A DNA stretch of 64,000 bases from Vibrio gazogenes (GTDB lineage: Bacteria > Pseudomonadota > Gammaproteobacteria > Enterobacterales > Vibrionaceae). Of this stretch, positions 34,772 to 43,480 are shown piece after piece (positions within the stretch are counted from its first letter, which is position 1; the number at the start of each line of letters is the position of its first letter). The stretch covers positions 248,001-312,000 of the forward strand of contig NZ_CP018836.1 in assembly GCF_002196515.1 (NCBI RefSeq), given 5' to 3'. The position numbers and the translations under genes were made by a program. Under the pieces are notes generated by a model that was given only the letters and a program-made list of their open reading frames with translations, made no database searches and was not told the DNA's origin.

Positions 34772-35188
34772 TTAAGCCGTAACCGGCACAATAGTGATTG
34801 GTAATGTCACGGTATTGGATTGTGAACCGTTGTTATAGCTAAAGACGATGTTAGAGTTCACATGGCCCGAGACGGTACCTTCTTCCAATTGACCGGTGAA
34901 TATATTGGGCTTGCCAGCAACTGGTTTAGGCGGTTGTGCCCAGCCATGTTCAACACCGACACCTGCTATGGTGAAATCACCGCTATATTGTGGGTCAATC
35001 GGTACGACAGACCAGCAGACATTACTGCCGGTAATCACTTTTGTGGTAAGGTCTGCGGTCCCTTCCCCAGAGGAATCCTGACTTCTGTTGGAAACTGCAT
35101 AACATCCCCGGGTTGAGTTCTGCTGTAAGCCGTTGACATCAACCCAGACTTGGACAAAAACAGTACATTGATTTGGTGTGATTGCCAT
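34772..35188 (-). CDS. Possible AidA/PixA-like protein, first of a pair
   Basis: A 138-residue protein without signal peptide, homologous to the next gene (see the shared GEG and PIDP stretches). Beta-strand-like throughout, with conserved TADLTTKVITGSNVCWSVV. AAGGAGAAG stands before the ATG, so translation should be strong. A 24-bp dyad with TACAACT half-sites lies about 100 bases upstream, and a LuxR-type regulator gene is the next gene up on the same strand. Possible AidA/PixA family; a carbohydrate-binding or inclusion-forming role has been proposed for relatives, but nothing in the sequence proves it here. Confidence 0.65.
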   Translation of the reverse strand: MAITPNQCTVFVQVWVDVNGLQQNSTRGCYAVSNRSQDSSGEGTADLTTKVITGSNVCWSVVPIDPQYSGDFTIAGVGVEHGWAQPPKPVAGKPNIFTGQLEEGTVSGHVNSNIVFSYNNGSQSNTVTLPITIVPVTA

Positions 35189-35283
35189 ATGTAACTTCTC
35201 CTTTTCCTGAAGGTAACCTAGCGATCATTGCTACTCTACTAATGAGATATTTATTGATTCAAAACAGTGAAATATGGCGTCTG

Positions 35284-35307
35284 TACAACTTTAAAGTCTG
35301 AGTTGTA
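35284..35307. promoter_or_regulatory. Dyad operator candidate upstream of the AidA/PixA-like pair
   Basis: TACAACT (35284-35290), ten bases, AGTTGTA (35301-35307): a perfect 7-bp inverted repeat in the gap between the LuxR-type gene and the first AidA/PixA-like gene. The size resembles lux-box-type sites (about 20 bp), though the half-site sequence differs. Confidence 0.5.
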
Positions 35308-35406
35308 GTGCAATTGATTTCATCATTTTGATGTCTCGTTGAGTGTAGTGGAGGGGGAGATACACTGGTATCGTTATAATTGATGATATTTTGGGTAAAA
35401 TGATAA

Positions 35407-36186
35407 TTACTTTGTATCTGGTGAGATATAGATGAGTTGCTGTAATTTATGTCGGTTACAAACCTCCGTTTTCTGGAATATATGCTTAATATGAGTACGT
35501 ACTGTCGTAGATGAAATATTTAACTGGGATGATATATAGTCATCTGTTTCTCCGACAAGAACTAACCGAGCCACCTGAATTTCTCGTGGTGTCAGTTTGT
35601 AGTGATATTTCAGATGGTGGCATTGTTTATCGAGTATGATTTCCATTGGGGTGTCTGTCGGAGTCTGATAACGGCGCATATTTAACAGTGACTGTTTAAG
35701 ATGAGGCATCAGTACATTGAGCATCATACTGGAAGCTGAATCGAAATCTGCTTTTCCTTTTTTACGCCAGATACGAAAATCACCAATGTGTTCGTCAAAA
35801 TTATACAGGTGGAGATTGATCCCACGAAACAGACCGTCGACTAAGAGGAAATCGTTAAAAAATTCGGTTTTTGTCAGATCATTATGGGGGAGGATTTCGC
35901 TGACAGCAGTTGCTTGTTTTCTTTTAGCAAGAAGGGAAGTGATAGGATCTTTAAACTGATAGTAATGAATGTAGCGCTCGATATTTTGATCACTCATATT
36001 CATATAAACCCCCTTACCATAGTCTTGTCTGTCGGGTTGCCAACAAAATGATGCAAAGTAGTCTGCATCCAGTAAATCAATCAATGGTTCAGCGATATCG
36101 GCACGCATCTCCTGCTCATTATCATGTTCATTTATCTGATTAATTATTTTTAGTATCTTTTGATAATGTTTAGCTGTGATATTCAT
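35407..36186 (-). CDS. LuxR-family transcriptional regulator
   Basis: A 259-residue regulator. The C-terminal 60 residues are a LuxR-type helix-turn-helix (LTPREIQVARLVLVGETDDYI, then SSTTVRTHIKHIFQKTEVCNR). The N-terminal 170 residues look like a GAF or PAS-like sensor (DADYFASFCWQPDRQDYGKG; WRKKGKADF) and lack the clear W/Y/D pattern of acyl-homoserine-lactone pockets, so the signal is unknown. It lies 218 bases upstream of the AidA/PixA-like pair on the same strand, with a dyad between, and probably controls it. Confidence 0.85.
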   Translation of the reverse strand: MNITAKHYQKILKIINQINEHDNEQEMRADIAEPLIDLLDADYFASFCWQPDRQDYGKGVYMNMSDQNIERYIHYYQFKDPITSLLAKRKQATAVSEILPHNDLTKTEFFNDFLLVDGLFRGINLHLYNFDEHIGDFRIWRKKGKADFDSASSMMLNVLMPHLKQSLLNMRRYQTPTDTPMEIILDKQCHHLKYHYKLTPREIQVARLVLVGETDDYISSQLNISSTTVRTHIKHIFQKTEVCNRHKLQQLIYISPDTK

Positions 36187-36726
36187 ATTATCACCATGAT
36201 TTATATAATATATGCAAATTAATGGATATATATGAGGTGCTCAGGCATCAGTTACTTGAGAGTATGTTGGGCTTCTGAGACTTAATTTATTATTTACTCA
36301 TTAGCTAGTTAAGAGTAATTGATCGTATAAATACATCAAGATTAATATGTATTTGGTTTTATATTGTTGTGCGTGATTTAGGAGCGATTCCTGATAATGA
36401 CTTGATATATAGATAATTTATCTAGAACGGGTAAAAGATTGTCCCCGTCTTGCTGTATCGGAGTTTTATTATGCAATTAGCACCATAATATATTGATCAG
36501 AACTGACGACCAGATAGCCATTCTATCGGGTGAGGTGGATAAGGTGAGTTGCACTAATCTTTTAGATTTTCTGATTACACAATCGTGTTCATATCTTCTA
36601 TAATTGATGATTCTTCTATTAATATAAAATCACATAACAATATTCTGTATATCCCTGTTGGATGATATGACAAGTGGGATGCAACCAGCCTTGTATAGAA
36701 AAGGACAGTACAGAAAAGGAAATCAT
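36187..36726. promoter_or_regulatory. Divergent region between the LuxR gene and the PhoD-type gene
   Basis: 540 AT-rich bases. No gene or known operator was recognised. AAAGGAAATC at the right end is the ribosome site of the phosphatase gene. Confidence 0.4.
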
Positions 36727-38412
36727 ATGCCAACCTTACCTAACCCGGATAACTTCGAATCTCGTCAGAGTAAATTAGCCACTGCTGCAATGATCGGGCA
36801 CGTTACATCAACATCGGCCAAAATATGGGTCAGAGTCTACCGCTCGGGTGAGTGGCGTCTGGTTCTGAGTTCGACCCGTCTTGATTTTGATCCGTTTTCA
36901 CAAACATCCGTCAATCAGTCGATTCATCAAGGTTGCCACGTTTCCAGTGCAGATATTCAGCCAGAAACTGGTTTAACTGCGGTGTTTGAATTCGATAATC
37001 TCAACGCTGATACCACCTATTATTACTACTTGATTGCTGACGGCGAGCTGTTAAATAACATTGAGCGGAAAGTTGAATTGGGGAGTCATCATCAATATAA
37101 GTTCACGACAGATGCAGATGACTTACAAGATTTGGCTTTTGGATTCTATAGCTGTCATGACCCGTTTGGACACAAATCGTTTTCTGAAGGATTATGGCCG
37201 ATCATGAATGATCATCTGGTACACAATGACGTGCGTTTTTGTATCGGTGGTGGCGATCAAGTGTATTGCGATACCCATGGTGAATCCAAACAGCCTCGTG
37301 ACCCACAAGGCAAGCCCTATATTACTGATTTATGGGAATGGCTTAAAACATATAAAAATGCGTTATATCAGGAATATCTGCACCATCAGACGCTTGATGA
37401 ACGAGGCGTCGTGACATATCTGAAAAAGCTTTATCGCTCTTATTATCGGACGTACTGGCATGTACCGGCAATGCTGGCGATTTTTCGACAATATCCGCAA
37501 TATATGATCTGGGATGATCACGAAATCATGGATGGTTGGGGGTCACTGACGAAAGAGCAGCGGATTAAGAAACTCAATCACCTGTTTCAGGACGATGAAG
37601 ATGAAATCAATGCAACCATAGCCAGACTTGCTTTTCAGGCTGCGGCCGAAGTGTACCAGGAGTACCAGCATAGTCACAATCCGACGACCCATCATGCGGA
37701 TCAGGTCGAACAAGATCTCACGCAGTGTCAGTGGGATTATTCGTTTATCAAGGGGGAGGTTGGTTTCTATGTCCTTGATATGCGAGGTCACCATGATATT
37801 GAAAATGCAGAGGGCGAGCGTTTACTTGGGCAGGCGCAGATGGAGCGTTTCCGCCAATGGTTACAAGAGCCGACAACACAGGCACTCAAAGCTGTTTTTG
37901 TCATTTCTCCGGTCCCTGTTGTTCATTGGAACGATGATGCGTTAGAAAATATGTCTTTTGTGGTTGATTTATTTGGTGGTGGTGATGATGTCAGAGATGA
38001 GTGGGGACATAAAAGCAATGTGAAAGAGCGAGATCGGTTACTTGATTTGCTGGGAGAGTATTCTTCAGCAACCCAAGTGCCGGTGACCGTCTTGAGTGGT
38101 GATGTACATAGCTGTAGTGCATACAAAATTCGATTGGGTCAGTACCCGGAAGCCAACTTAACTCATGTGACTTCCAGTGCTGTGTCCAGAAAGCCGGCGC
38201 CGAGTGTATCTAATCATTTGATTGCTGAATCTGGCCCGTTATACCTGCATAATGACGGACGTTGTGAAAAATTATTTGGTTTGACGGGCGAAAATAACTT
38301 TTTAATGGTTCGGGTCAATGCCAAAACAGTACCGACAAAAGTGTCTGTTGCGATTTATCATGGCACGCCGAATGACGAGTCCCTCAATCAGTTTATTGTT
38401 CATGTGCAATAA
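36727..38412 (+). CDS. PhoD-type alkaline phosphatase / metallophosphoesterase
   Basis: A 561-residue protein of the PhoD-like metallophosphatase family. Residues about 15-130 form an N-terminal beta domain (GHVTSTSAKIWVRVY), followed by the metallophosphatase core with GGGDQVYCDT, YMIWDDHEIMDGWG and VLSGDVHSCSAY, which supply metal ligands. PhoD itself is exported by the Tat pathway; this protein has no Tat or Sec signal, so it may be cytoplasmic and the substrate is open. The ATG at 36727 has AAAGGA before it; a start 23 codons earlier is open but has no ribosome site. It is followed by a palindrome shared with the convergent GH43 gene. Confidence 0.82.
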   Translation: MPTLPNPDNFESRQSKLATAAMIGHVTSTSAKIWVRVYRSGEWRLVLSSTRLDFDPFSQTSVNQSIHQGCHVSSADIQPETGLTAVFEFDNLNADTTYYYYLIADGELLNNIERKVELGSHHQYKFTTDADDLQDLAFGFYSCHDPFGHKSFSEGLWPIMNDHLVHNDVRFCIGGGDQVYCDTHGESKQPRDPQGKPYITDLWEWLKTYKNALYQEYLHHQTLDERGVVTYLKKLYRSYYRTYWHVPAMLAIFRQYPQYMIWDDHEIMDGWGSLTKEQRIKKLNHLFQDDEDEINATIARLAFQAAAEVYQEYQHSHNPTTHHADQVEQDLTQCQWDYSFIKGEVGFYVLDMRGHHDIENAEGERLLGQAQMERFRQWLQEPTTQALKAVFVISPVPVVHWNDDALENMSFVVDLFGGGDDVRDEWGHKSNVKERDRLLDLLGEYSSATQVPVTVLSGDVHSCSAYKIRLGQYPEANLTHVTSSAVSRKPAPSVSNHLIAESGPLYLHNDGRCEKLFGLTGENNFLMVRVNAKTVPTKVSVAIYHGTPNDESLNQFIVHVQ

Positions 38413-38449
38413 CCATTAAAGATTGCCGGGGTTCCTAGAGACATCAATA

Positions 38450-38484
38450 AAATGGGGACAGACGAAAATGTCTGTCCCCATTTT
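38450..38484. repeat. Palindromic GGACAGAC repeat, probable bidirectional terminator
   Basis: AATGGGGACAGAC (38451-38463), loop GAAAAT, GTCTGTCCCCATT (38470-38482) followed by TTGTTTT. It lies between the convergent PhoD-type and GH43 genes and can serve as terminator for both. The arms are the same GGACAGAC sequence that occurs singly at other intergenic sites in the window. Confidence 0.75.
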
Positions 38485-38501
38485 GTTTTGGCTACGCTGT
38501 A

Positions 38502-39494
38502 TTAATTGATCAGTTCTGTTGTATTGGTATTGAGCTCGTCAGGGTTGACGACTGGCCAGCCGTTCTCCCAGTTAACTTTCAGAATGCGCAGCTTTTGTAC
38601 GCCATCATCTGCGGTCTCATAAGCATGAAGTACCATGTAATCTTGATGATTAAATGTATAGATAGAGTTGTGACCAAGCGCAGCCCAGTCCTGATTGCCT
38701 TTGATGACCAGTGAGCCGCCACCATTTCGCATTGAAATTCCATGCTTATCGTAATAGGGGCCTTGGACATTCTGGCTTCGTCCGACCATCACCTTGTAGG
38801 TACTGTTCACACCGCGACAACAAAAATCAAATGAAACAAATAAATAGTAGTAACCCTCTTTTTTAAAAATAAAGGGGGCTTCAACCGGGTTCTCGGTGAC
38901 TTCCGGACGGGCTGCGATATCAAACCATTCTTGCGGCTGCGCGAGAGTTTTCATATCTGAATTCAGCTTGACCAGTTTCAGGCCACTCCAGAATGAACCG
39001 AAACTCATCCAAGGATTGCCATTGTCATCTTCGACGATAGCCGGGTCGATAGCATTCCAATTATCGCGATCCGGAACCGATTGGATCACGATACCCTGAT
39101 CTTGCCAGTGATAATCTGGTGAATCTGGATTGAGTGTGGTGTTGACAGTGACACCAATAGCGGAGGTGTTTTTACCGAATGCTGAGACCGAATAATACAG
39201 ATAGAATTTGCCATTTTTCTTGTAGATCTCGGGTGCCCAGAGATGACCATTAAATTCCGGGGCGACTGATCTTGCCCATGTGGGCTCGCTGCTGAAAACG
39301 CGATCAGCATACTGCCAGTGAATTTTATCTTTGGATGAGTACATGGTGATACCCGGGCCGGTACTGAATACATAGTAGATGCCGTTTTCGCGTGCCATCA
39401 CTGGGTCATGTACTTCGACTTGTGCAGCGTATGTATTTGACAGTATGCCTAAGCTAAGTAGTAGGAATATAGCAACCTGTATGATTTTTCTCAT
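38502..39494 (-). CDS. Arabinan endo-1,5-alpha-L-arabinosidase, GH43
   Basis: A 330-residue exported glycoside hydrolase. Residues 1-24 are a signal peptide (MRKIIQVAIFLLLSLGILSN and on to YAA). The three catalytic acids of family 43 are visible: Asp30 (VHDPVM, base), Asp150 (NAIDPAIV) and Glu205 (VEAPFIF, acid). The five-bladed propeller features HLWAPEIYKKNGKFYLYYS and SFGSFWSGLKL match endo-arabinanases. It should cut the arabinan of plant pectin outside the cytoplasm. No arabinose transport or catabolic gene is nearby, so the product pathway must lie elsewhere. Confidence 0.9.
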   Translation of the reverse strand: MRKIIQVAIFLLLSLGILSNTYAAQVEVHDPVMARENGIYYVFSTGPGITMYSSKDKIHWQYADRVFSSEPTWARSVAPEFNGHLWAPEIYKKNGKFYLYYSVSAFGKNTSAIGVTVNTTLNPDSPDYHWQDQGIVIQSVPDRDNWNAIDPAIVEDDNGNPWMSFGSFWSGLKLVKLNSDMKTLAQPQEWFDIAARPEVTENPVEAPFIFKKEGYYYLFVSFDFCCRGVNSTYKVMVGRSQNVQGPYYDKHGISMRNGGGSLVIKGNQDWAALGHNSIYTFNHQDYMVLHAYETADDGVQKLRILKVNWENGWPVVNPDELNTNTTELIN

Positions 39495-39582
39495 GATGGT
39501 CCTTTTAAGTCAGTCATTGGAATATCAATATTATATGAATTTAATTTTATATTCATTGAGACTCATCTAGTTATAAGACTTA

Positions 39583-39608
39583 CAAGGACAGGCACTTTTA
39601 GATGTGTC
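39583..39608. repeat. GGACAGGC repeat, left of the acyltransferase/cas1 block
   Basis: AAGGACAGGCACTTTTA followed by a partly complementary TGTCC at 39604-39608. The 15-base core AAGGACAGGCACTTT recurs in the same orientation at 41370, on the other side of the acyltransferase and cas1 remnant. Confidence 0.65.
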
Positions 39609-39667
39609 CGTAAAATCTGGGTAGAACCCGTCTCTCCTAGCATGTTAGCTTTGAACGAAATCATACT

Positions 39668-40801
39668 CTATGTTCTGTTTTCTTCTAAACTTATATGAGC
39701 CTTATTCTTGTTCAATTTTTGTCCTTTAAGCTCTATATATTTATGAGTTAAGCTTGAAATATATATAGTTATAACAATAAAAAATAGAATTATGACATTA
39801 TTCAATACACCTCCTCCGATATCTAAATACCTATCACCATTGATTACTGATACCAATTTATAACCACTTATTTTTTGAATTAAAATGAGTGATGACGAAA
39901 AAATGGTCAGTATTGCAGCATGTGTCATATAGATTGAATATGATAGTTTGCCCATATATTGAAAGGGTTTTGTTTTAAGAATCTTTGAACAACAACCCGA
40001 TTCAAAGGTAAAAAATAAAACTGTCAAAAAGAATATAAATGGCGCTAATATTTGTTGATGTTCTATCGTAGATTGAACAATCAATATGACAGATATAATT
40101 AAGGCTATTTCAATAACACTTCCTGCGCTAAAAGAAAAATTTAAGTGAGATATTTTTTTATATATAGTATAAGTGAAAGCACCTCCGAAAAAACAAGCCC
40201 CCCCCATTAATACTTGAGGTGTCAATATATCAGAACCAAAAATAATAAGGAAAAATGCTATTGATGAAATACAAAACCAAGATATGACTCTATTTGATTG
40301 AAAGATAGCTATCGATAGAAAAAGCAAAGCATACAGATAAAACTCTATACTAATGCTCCAGGATGGGCCATTAAAAGATATAGGGCTTGTAAATGGAGTC
40401 CAGGATTGTAGTAATAATAAGTTCGGTAAGATTTCGCTAATAGCATTTCTTCCCGTAAAAGGTTCAACGACACCAGTACTCGATGATATACTTGTAAACT
40501 TAAAGGCTAAAAACATAACAACTTGTAGTAAAAAGAATACAAGAAACATAAAAAAATGTAGCGGGTAAATCCTAAAAAATCTTGCTTTCATAAATCTGTT
40601 GAAGTTTAAATTATCTTTAAATCCGTATCCGTGAGTTAACACAAAGCCACTTAATACAAAGAAAAACTCGACAAAAATCGAACTCCCTCTAAAAAAATCA
40701 AGCTCCGTTATTGATTCAACCAGGTGCATATGGTAGACCACAACAGATAAAGCACACAGACCTCTAAAAGCGTCTAACGCTTCAAACCTTTTTTTAACCA
40801 T
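39668..40801 (-). CDS. Acyltransferase family 3 membrane protein (OafA/YrhL type)
   Basis: A 377-residue integral membrane protein with about ten hydrophobic segments. The N-terminus RFEALDAFRGLCALSVVVYHM and FFFVLSGFVLTHGYG are the acyltransferase-3 signatures, with the conserved Arg and His. Such enzymes acetylate sugars of O-antigen, capsule or exopolysaccharide from the cytoplasmic side. The gene is visibly richer in A and T than its neighbours (many AAA, ATA, TTT codons), which suggests transfer from another source. No other polysaccharide gene is nearby, so the acceptor is unknown. Confidence 0.88.
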   Translation of the reverse strand: MVKKRFEALDAFRGLCALSVVVYHMHLVESITELDFFRGSSIFVEFFFVLSGFVLTHGYGFKDNLNFNRFMKARFFRIYPLHFFMFLVFFLLQVVMFLAFKFTSISSSTGVVEPFTGRNAISEILPNLLLLQSWTPFTSPISFNGPSWSISIEFYLYALLFLSIAIFQSNRVISWFCISSIAFFLIIFGSDILTPQVLMGGACFFGGAFTYTIYKKISHLNFSFSAGSVIEIALIISVILIVQSTIEHQQILAPFIFFLTVLFFTFESGCCSKILKTKPFQYMGKLSYSIYMTHAAILTIFSSSLILIQKISGYKLVSVINGDRYLDIGGGVLNNVIILFFIVITIYISSLTHKYIELKGQKLNKNKAHISLEENRT

Positions 40802-40916
40802 TGATAACTTATCCTAACTCAAATAATTCTGTGGGAATTATACAGATAAGACAAGACAACTGAAGCTTCATAGATACAGAAGCTCGACTTTATTCCTGTT
40901 TATCTTGCATAGCATG

Positions 40917-41360
40917 GTGGAGCAGTTACGGGGGAATAGAAGGGGGCTGGGTTCGTAAAACTTACGAGATACTCGCTAAACAGTATGGGGTTGACTGGCA
41001 AGGCCGCCGCTACGATTCCCAGAATTGTCAAAAAAGAGATATCACCAATCAATGTATTAGTGTGGCAGCGGCTTGTCTATATGGTGTGACTGAAGCTGCT
41101 ATTTTGGTGCGGGCTATACTCCAGATATTGGTTTTATGCATATCGGCAAATCTTTATCGTTTGTCTATGATACTGTTGACATTATTAAATTTGATATGGC
41201 TGTTCCGGTGGCCTTCAAAGTAGCGTCGTGTCGACCCATAGAGACGGATAGAAAAGTACAGCAGGAATGCCGAGAAGCCTTTCGTAAAAATCAGACACTC
41301 AAGAAGTTAATGCCTTTGATTGAGGATGCTCTGGCTGCTGGAGACATTGAACGGCTATAG
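40917..41360 (+). pseudogene. cas1: Decayed C-terminal part of a type I-E cas1
   Basis: Translating across two frame changes gives a continuous match to the C-terminal half of type I-E Cas1: VEQLRG, then GWVRKTYEILAKQYGVDW, QGRRYDSQNCQ, NQCISVAAACLYGVTEAAIL, AGYTPDIGFMHIGKSLSF, VYDTVDIIKFDMAVP and LMPLIEDALAAGDIERL. The first frame change is one extra base near 40935, the second one base lost near 41107. The first half, including the region of the catalytic Glu141, is absent, while residues matching His208, Asp218 and Asp221 of E. coli Cas1 remain. No cas2, other cas gene or CRISPR repeat is next to it. Confidence 0.88.
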
Positions 41361-41369
41361 AAAATTAAT

Positions 41370-41386
41370 AAGGACAGGCACTTTAA
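41370..41386. repeat. GGACAGGC repeat, right of the acyltransferase/cas1 block
   Basis: AAGGACAGGCACTTTAA, sharing 15 identical bases in direct orientation with 39583-39600. Confidence 0.65.
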
Positions 41387-41397
41387 GCAGGTAAGAG

Positions 41398-41422
41398 AAA
41401 GGAGGGTTGCCCCTCCTTTTTT
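41398..41422. terminator. Terminator between the cas1 remnant and the GNAT-nitrilase gene
   Basis: AAAGGAGGG (41398-41406), loop TTGC, CCCTCCTTT and further T. The T run is better on the plus strand; on the minus strand the tail is TTTCTCTT, still usable for the GNAT-nitrilase gene ending at 41427. Confidence 0.65.
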
Positions 41423-41426
41423 CTGA

Positions 41427-42965
41427 TTATCTGCCTGATTTCGGTTGTGTAAAGCCACCATAAACATCGAGACGGCGGTGACGTAAGTTCGTCACGGATC
41501 CTTCGGTATTCAGCTGTTTTAATTTATCGAGATCAACATCGGCAAAGATGATCATCTCGGTGTTCGGACTTGCTTCGGCGATGGTTGCATCGTGTGGGAA
41601 GAAAATATCGGACGGTGAGAAGACCGCAGACTGTGCGTATTGAATATCGACATTGTCCACTCGTGGTAAGTTACCAACACTGCCACCAATTGCAACATAA
41701 CATTCGTTTTCAATAGCTCTTGATTGCGAACAGAGACGGACGCGTTGATAGCCATTTTTGGTGTCGGTCCAAAACGGTACAAACATGATTTGTACATCTT
41801 TTTCTGCCATCATTCGTCCAAGCTCAGGGAACTCACTATCGTAACAGATAAGGATGCCAACACGTCCCGCATCGGTTTCGAATACGCCAATTTCATTCCC
41901 ACCGTCGATGACCCAGTCGCGTTGTTCGTGTGGGGTGATATGGATCTTCAACTGTTCATCAATCATGCCATCACGGTGAAGCAGATAAGAGACATTGTAC
42001 AACTTGCCATCTCGTTCCTCAGGCATGCTCCCGGCGATAATATTAATGTTGTATGTGATGGCAAACTCAGAAAAGCGTTGTTTAATCGCTTCACTAAAGG
42101 AAGCAAGATAGCGAATTGCTTCGACCGAAGTTTGATCTTGCTGAAGACCCATGAGCGGTGCATTGAAAAACTCAGGAAAGAGCGCAAAGTCGGCTTTATA
42201 GTTCGATAATGAGCTAATAAAGAACTCAGATTGCTCAAGTAAATCTTCCAGACTTGTGACTTGACGCATTTGCCATTGAACGATGCCAATACGAACTAGC
42301 GTTTTATCAAGTTCATGGATGGATGATTGGTCTTCTTCATAAAAGAAGTTATCCCATTCAAGAAGCGTTGCGTAGCCCTGAGACTTATCATCTTCTGGCA
42401 GATAGTGACGCATAATCCGTTTGACATCAAAGTCATTGGCAAGCTGGAAAGAGAGGATTGGGTCATGAATCGTTTTACGTTTAACCTGCTCAATGTATTC
42501 AGCGACTTTCAGTTCATCAGACAGTTTGTGATAGCCCGTGATCCGGCCACCAGTCAGAATGGCTTTCAGATTTTCACTTTGACACAGTTCTTTGCGCGCA
42601 TGATATAAACGGCGGCCTAAACGCATGCCGCGATAGTCAGGGTGAACGAACACATCGAGCCCATACATCGCATCACCATGTGGGTTATGCTGAATGACAT
42701 TTTTTTCGTCAACAATGTCGGTGTAAACATGGGGCAGTGAGTAACGGTTGTAATCAACTTTGATTGTGAGTGCTGCGGCAACGATTTTTCCGTTGTCTTC
42801 AATACAAATCTGTCCATCTGGAAATTGGTGAATCAGATCCATAATGGTCATTTTTGGCCATGCCCCACCTACATCCGGAAAGACGAGATCCATGAGCTCG
42901 GCGAGCTCATCGTAGTCGCTCTTTTCAATCACACGCAATGTCAGTCGTGGGTTGGACGTTTTCAT
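41427..42965 (-). CDS. Bifunctional GNAT acetyltransferase / carbon-nitrogen hydrolase
   Basis: A 512-residue fusion. Residues about 1-215 are a GNAT N-acetyltransferase (VHPDYRGMRLGRRLYHARKE is the acetyl-CoA motif); residues about 223-505 are a nitrilase-superfamily amidohydrolase with the full Glu265 (FPEFF), Lys340 (QLKIHITPHE) and Cys374 (ILICYDSEFPE) triad. This fusion is known as a conserved family in Vibrio and other bacteria; the substrates are not established. One domain could acetylate an amine and the other cleave an amide, possibly in the same pathway. The start at 42965 is the first ATG, in a conserved context. Confidence 0.88.
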   Translation of the reverse strand: MKTSNPRLTLRVIEKSDYDELAELMDLVFPDVGGAWPKMTIMDLIHQFPDGQICIEDNGKIVAAALTIKVDYNRYSLPHVYTDIVDEKNVIQHNPHGDAMYGLDVFVHPDYRGMRLGRRLYHARKELCQSENLKAILTGGRITGYHKLSDELKVAEYIEQVKRKTIHDPILSFQLANDFDVKRIMRHYLPEDDKSQGYATLLEWDNFFYEEDQSSIHELDKTLVRIGIVQWQMRQVTSLEDLLEQSEFFISSLSNYKADFALFPEFFNAPLMGLQQDQTSVEAIRYLASFSEAIKQRFSEFAITYNINIIAGSMPEERDGKLYNVSYLLHRDGMIDEQLKIHITPHEQRDWVIDGGNEIGVFETDAGRVGILICYDSEFPELGRMMAEKDVQIMFVPFWTDTKNGYQRVRLCSQSRAIENECYVAIGGSVGNLPRVDNVDIQYAQSAVFSPSDIFFPHDATIAEASPNTEMIIFADVDLDKLKQLNTEGSVTNLRHRRLDVYGGFTQPKSGR

Positions 42966-43480
42966 AAGTACCTCTGGATTCTTTTTATTTGATTATAAAC
43001 TGGGTTTGCCTAACGTAATGCTATGGTGGAAAGTTGGTCTCAGTGTACCATATTTAACCAAGTAAAATAGTCGGGTATTGGTTAGGCTTTTGTTATCAAT
43101 TACTTTACTCATAAAGCGCCTGTTGTGTCCAACAAAGTTATGCAGCACCAAGTTGTGAGGAAAAATTATGAGGACAGACTCTCTGGCGAATTCTTCGGGG
43201 AACTCATAACGGTGATGGGAAACTGTTGGAACAGCGAGGCTGCTTCTTTGTTCAATTAAAACGACATATTGAATGATTGTAAGGATGGTTGTTATGAATA
43301 GCAGTGTTTTAGTTTGTCTTCAGAATCATGATAAAAATACACTTAATTGTTTAATCTAAATATTAGACTTATTGAAACATTTTACTAGACTGATACAATT
43401 TCAGATTCTCATGATGACTGACATTAATTTATTTCAGTTTTAGGTGTTATCATTATTTTTAATATTAATTAGGAACATTA
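42966..43480. other. Intergenic region with possible gene debris
   Basis: 515 bases with no intact gene. A GGACAGAC copy lies at 43168-43182, followed by a short open stretch ending at a TAA near 43260 that may be debris of an unknown coding region. The right end is AT-rich and leads into the small secreted protein gene. Confidence 0.35.
43168..43182. repeat. GGACAGAC repeat copy
   Basis: ATGAGGACAGACTCT in an intergenic region, one further degenerate member of the repeat seen at 33701, 38450, 39583, 41370 and 54497. Confidence 0.4.

Noticed and set aside
41136..41360. A stand-alone 74-residue protein
   Set aside because: It is the last part of the cas1 remnant in one of its three frames; the match continues upstream in another frame, so it is debris and not an independent gene.
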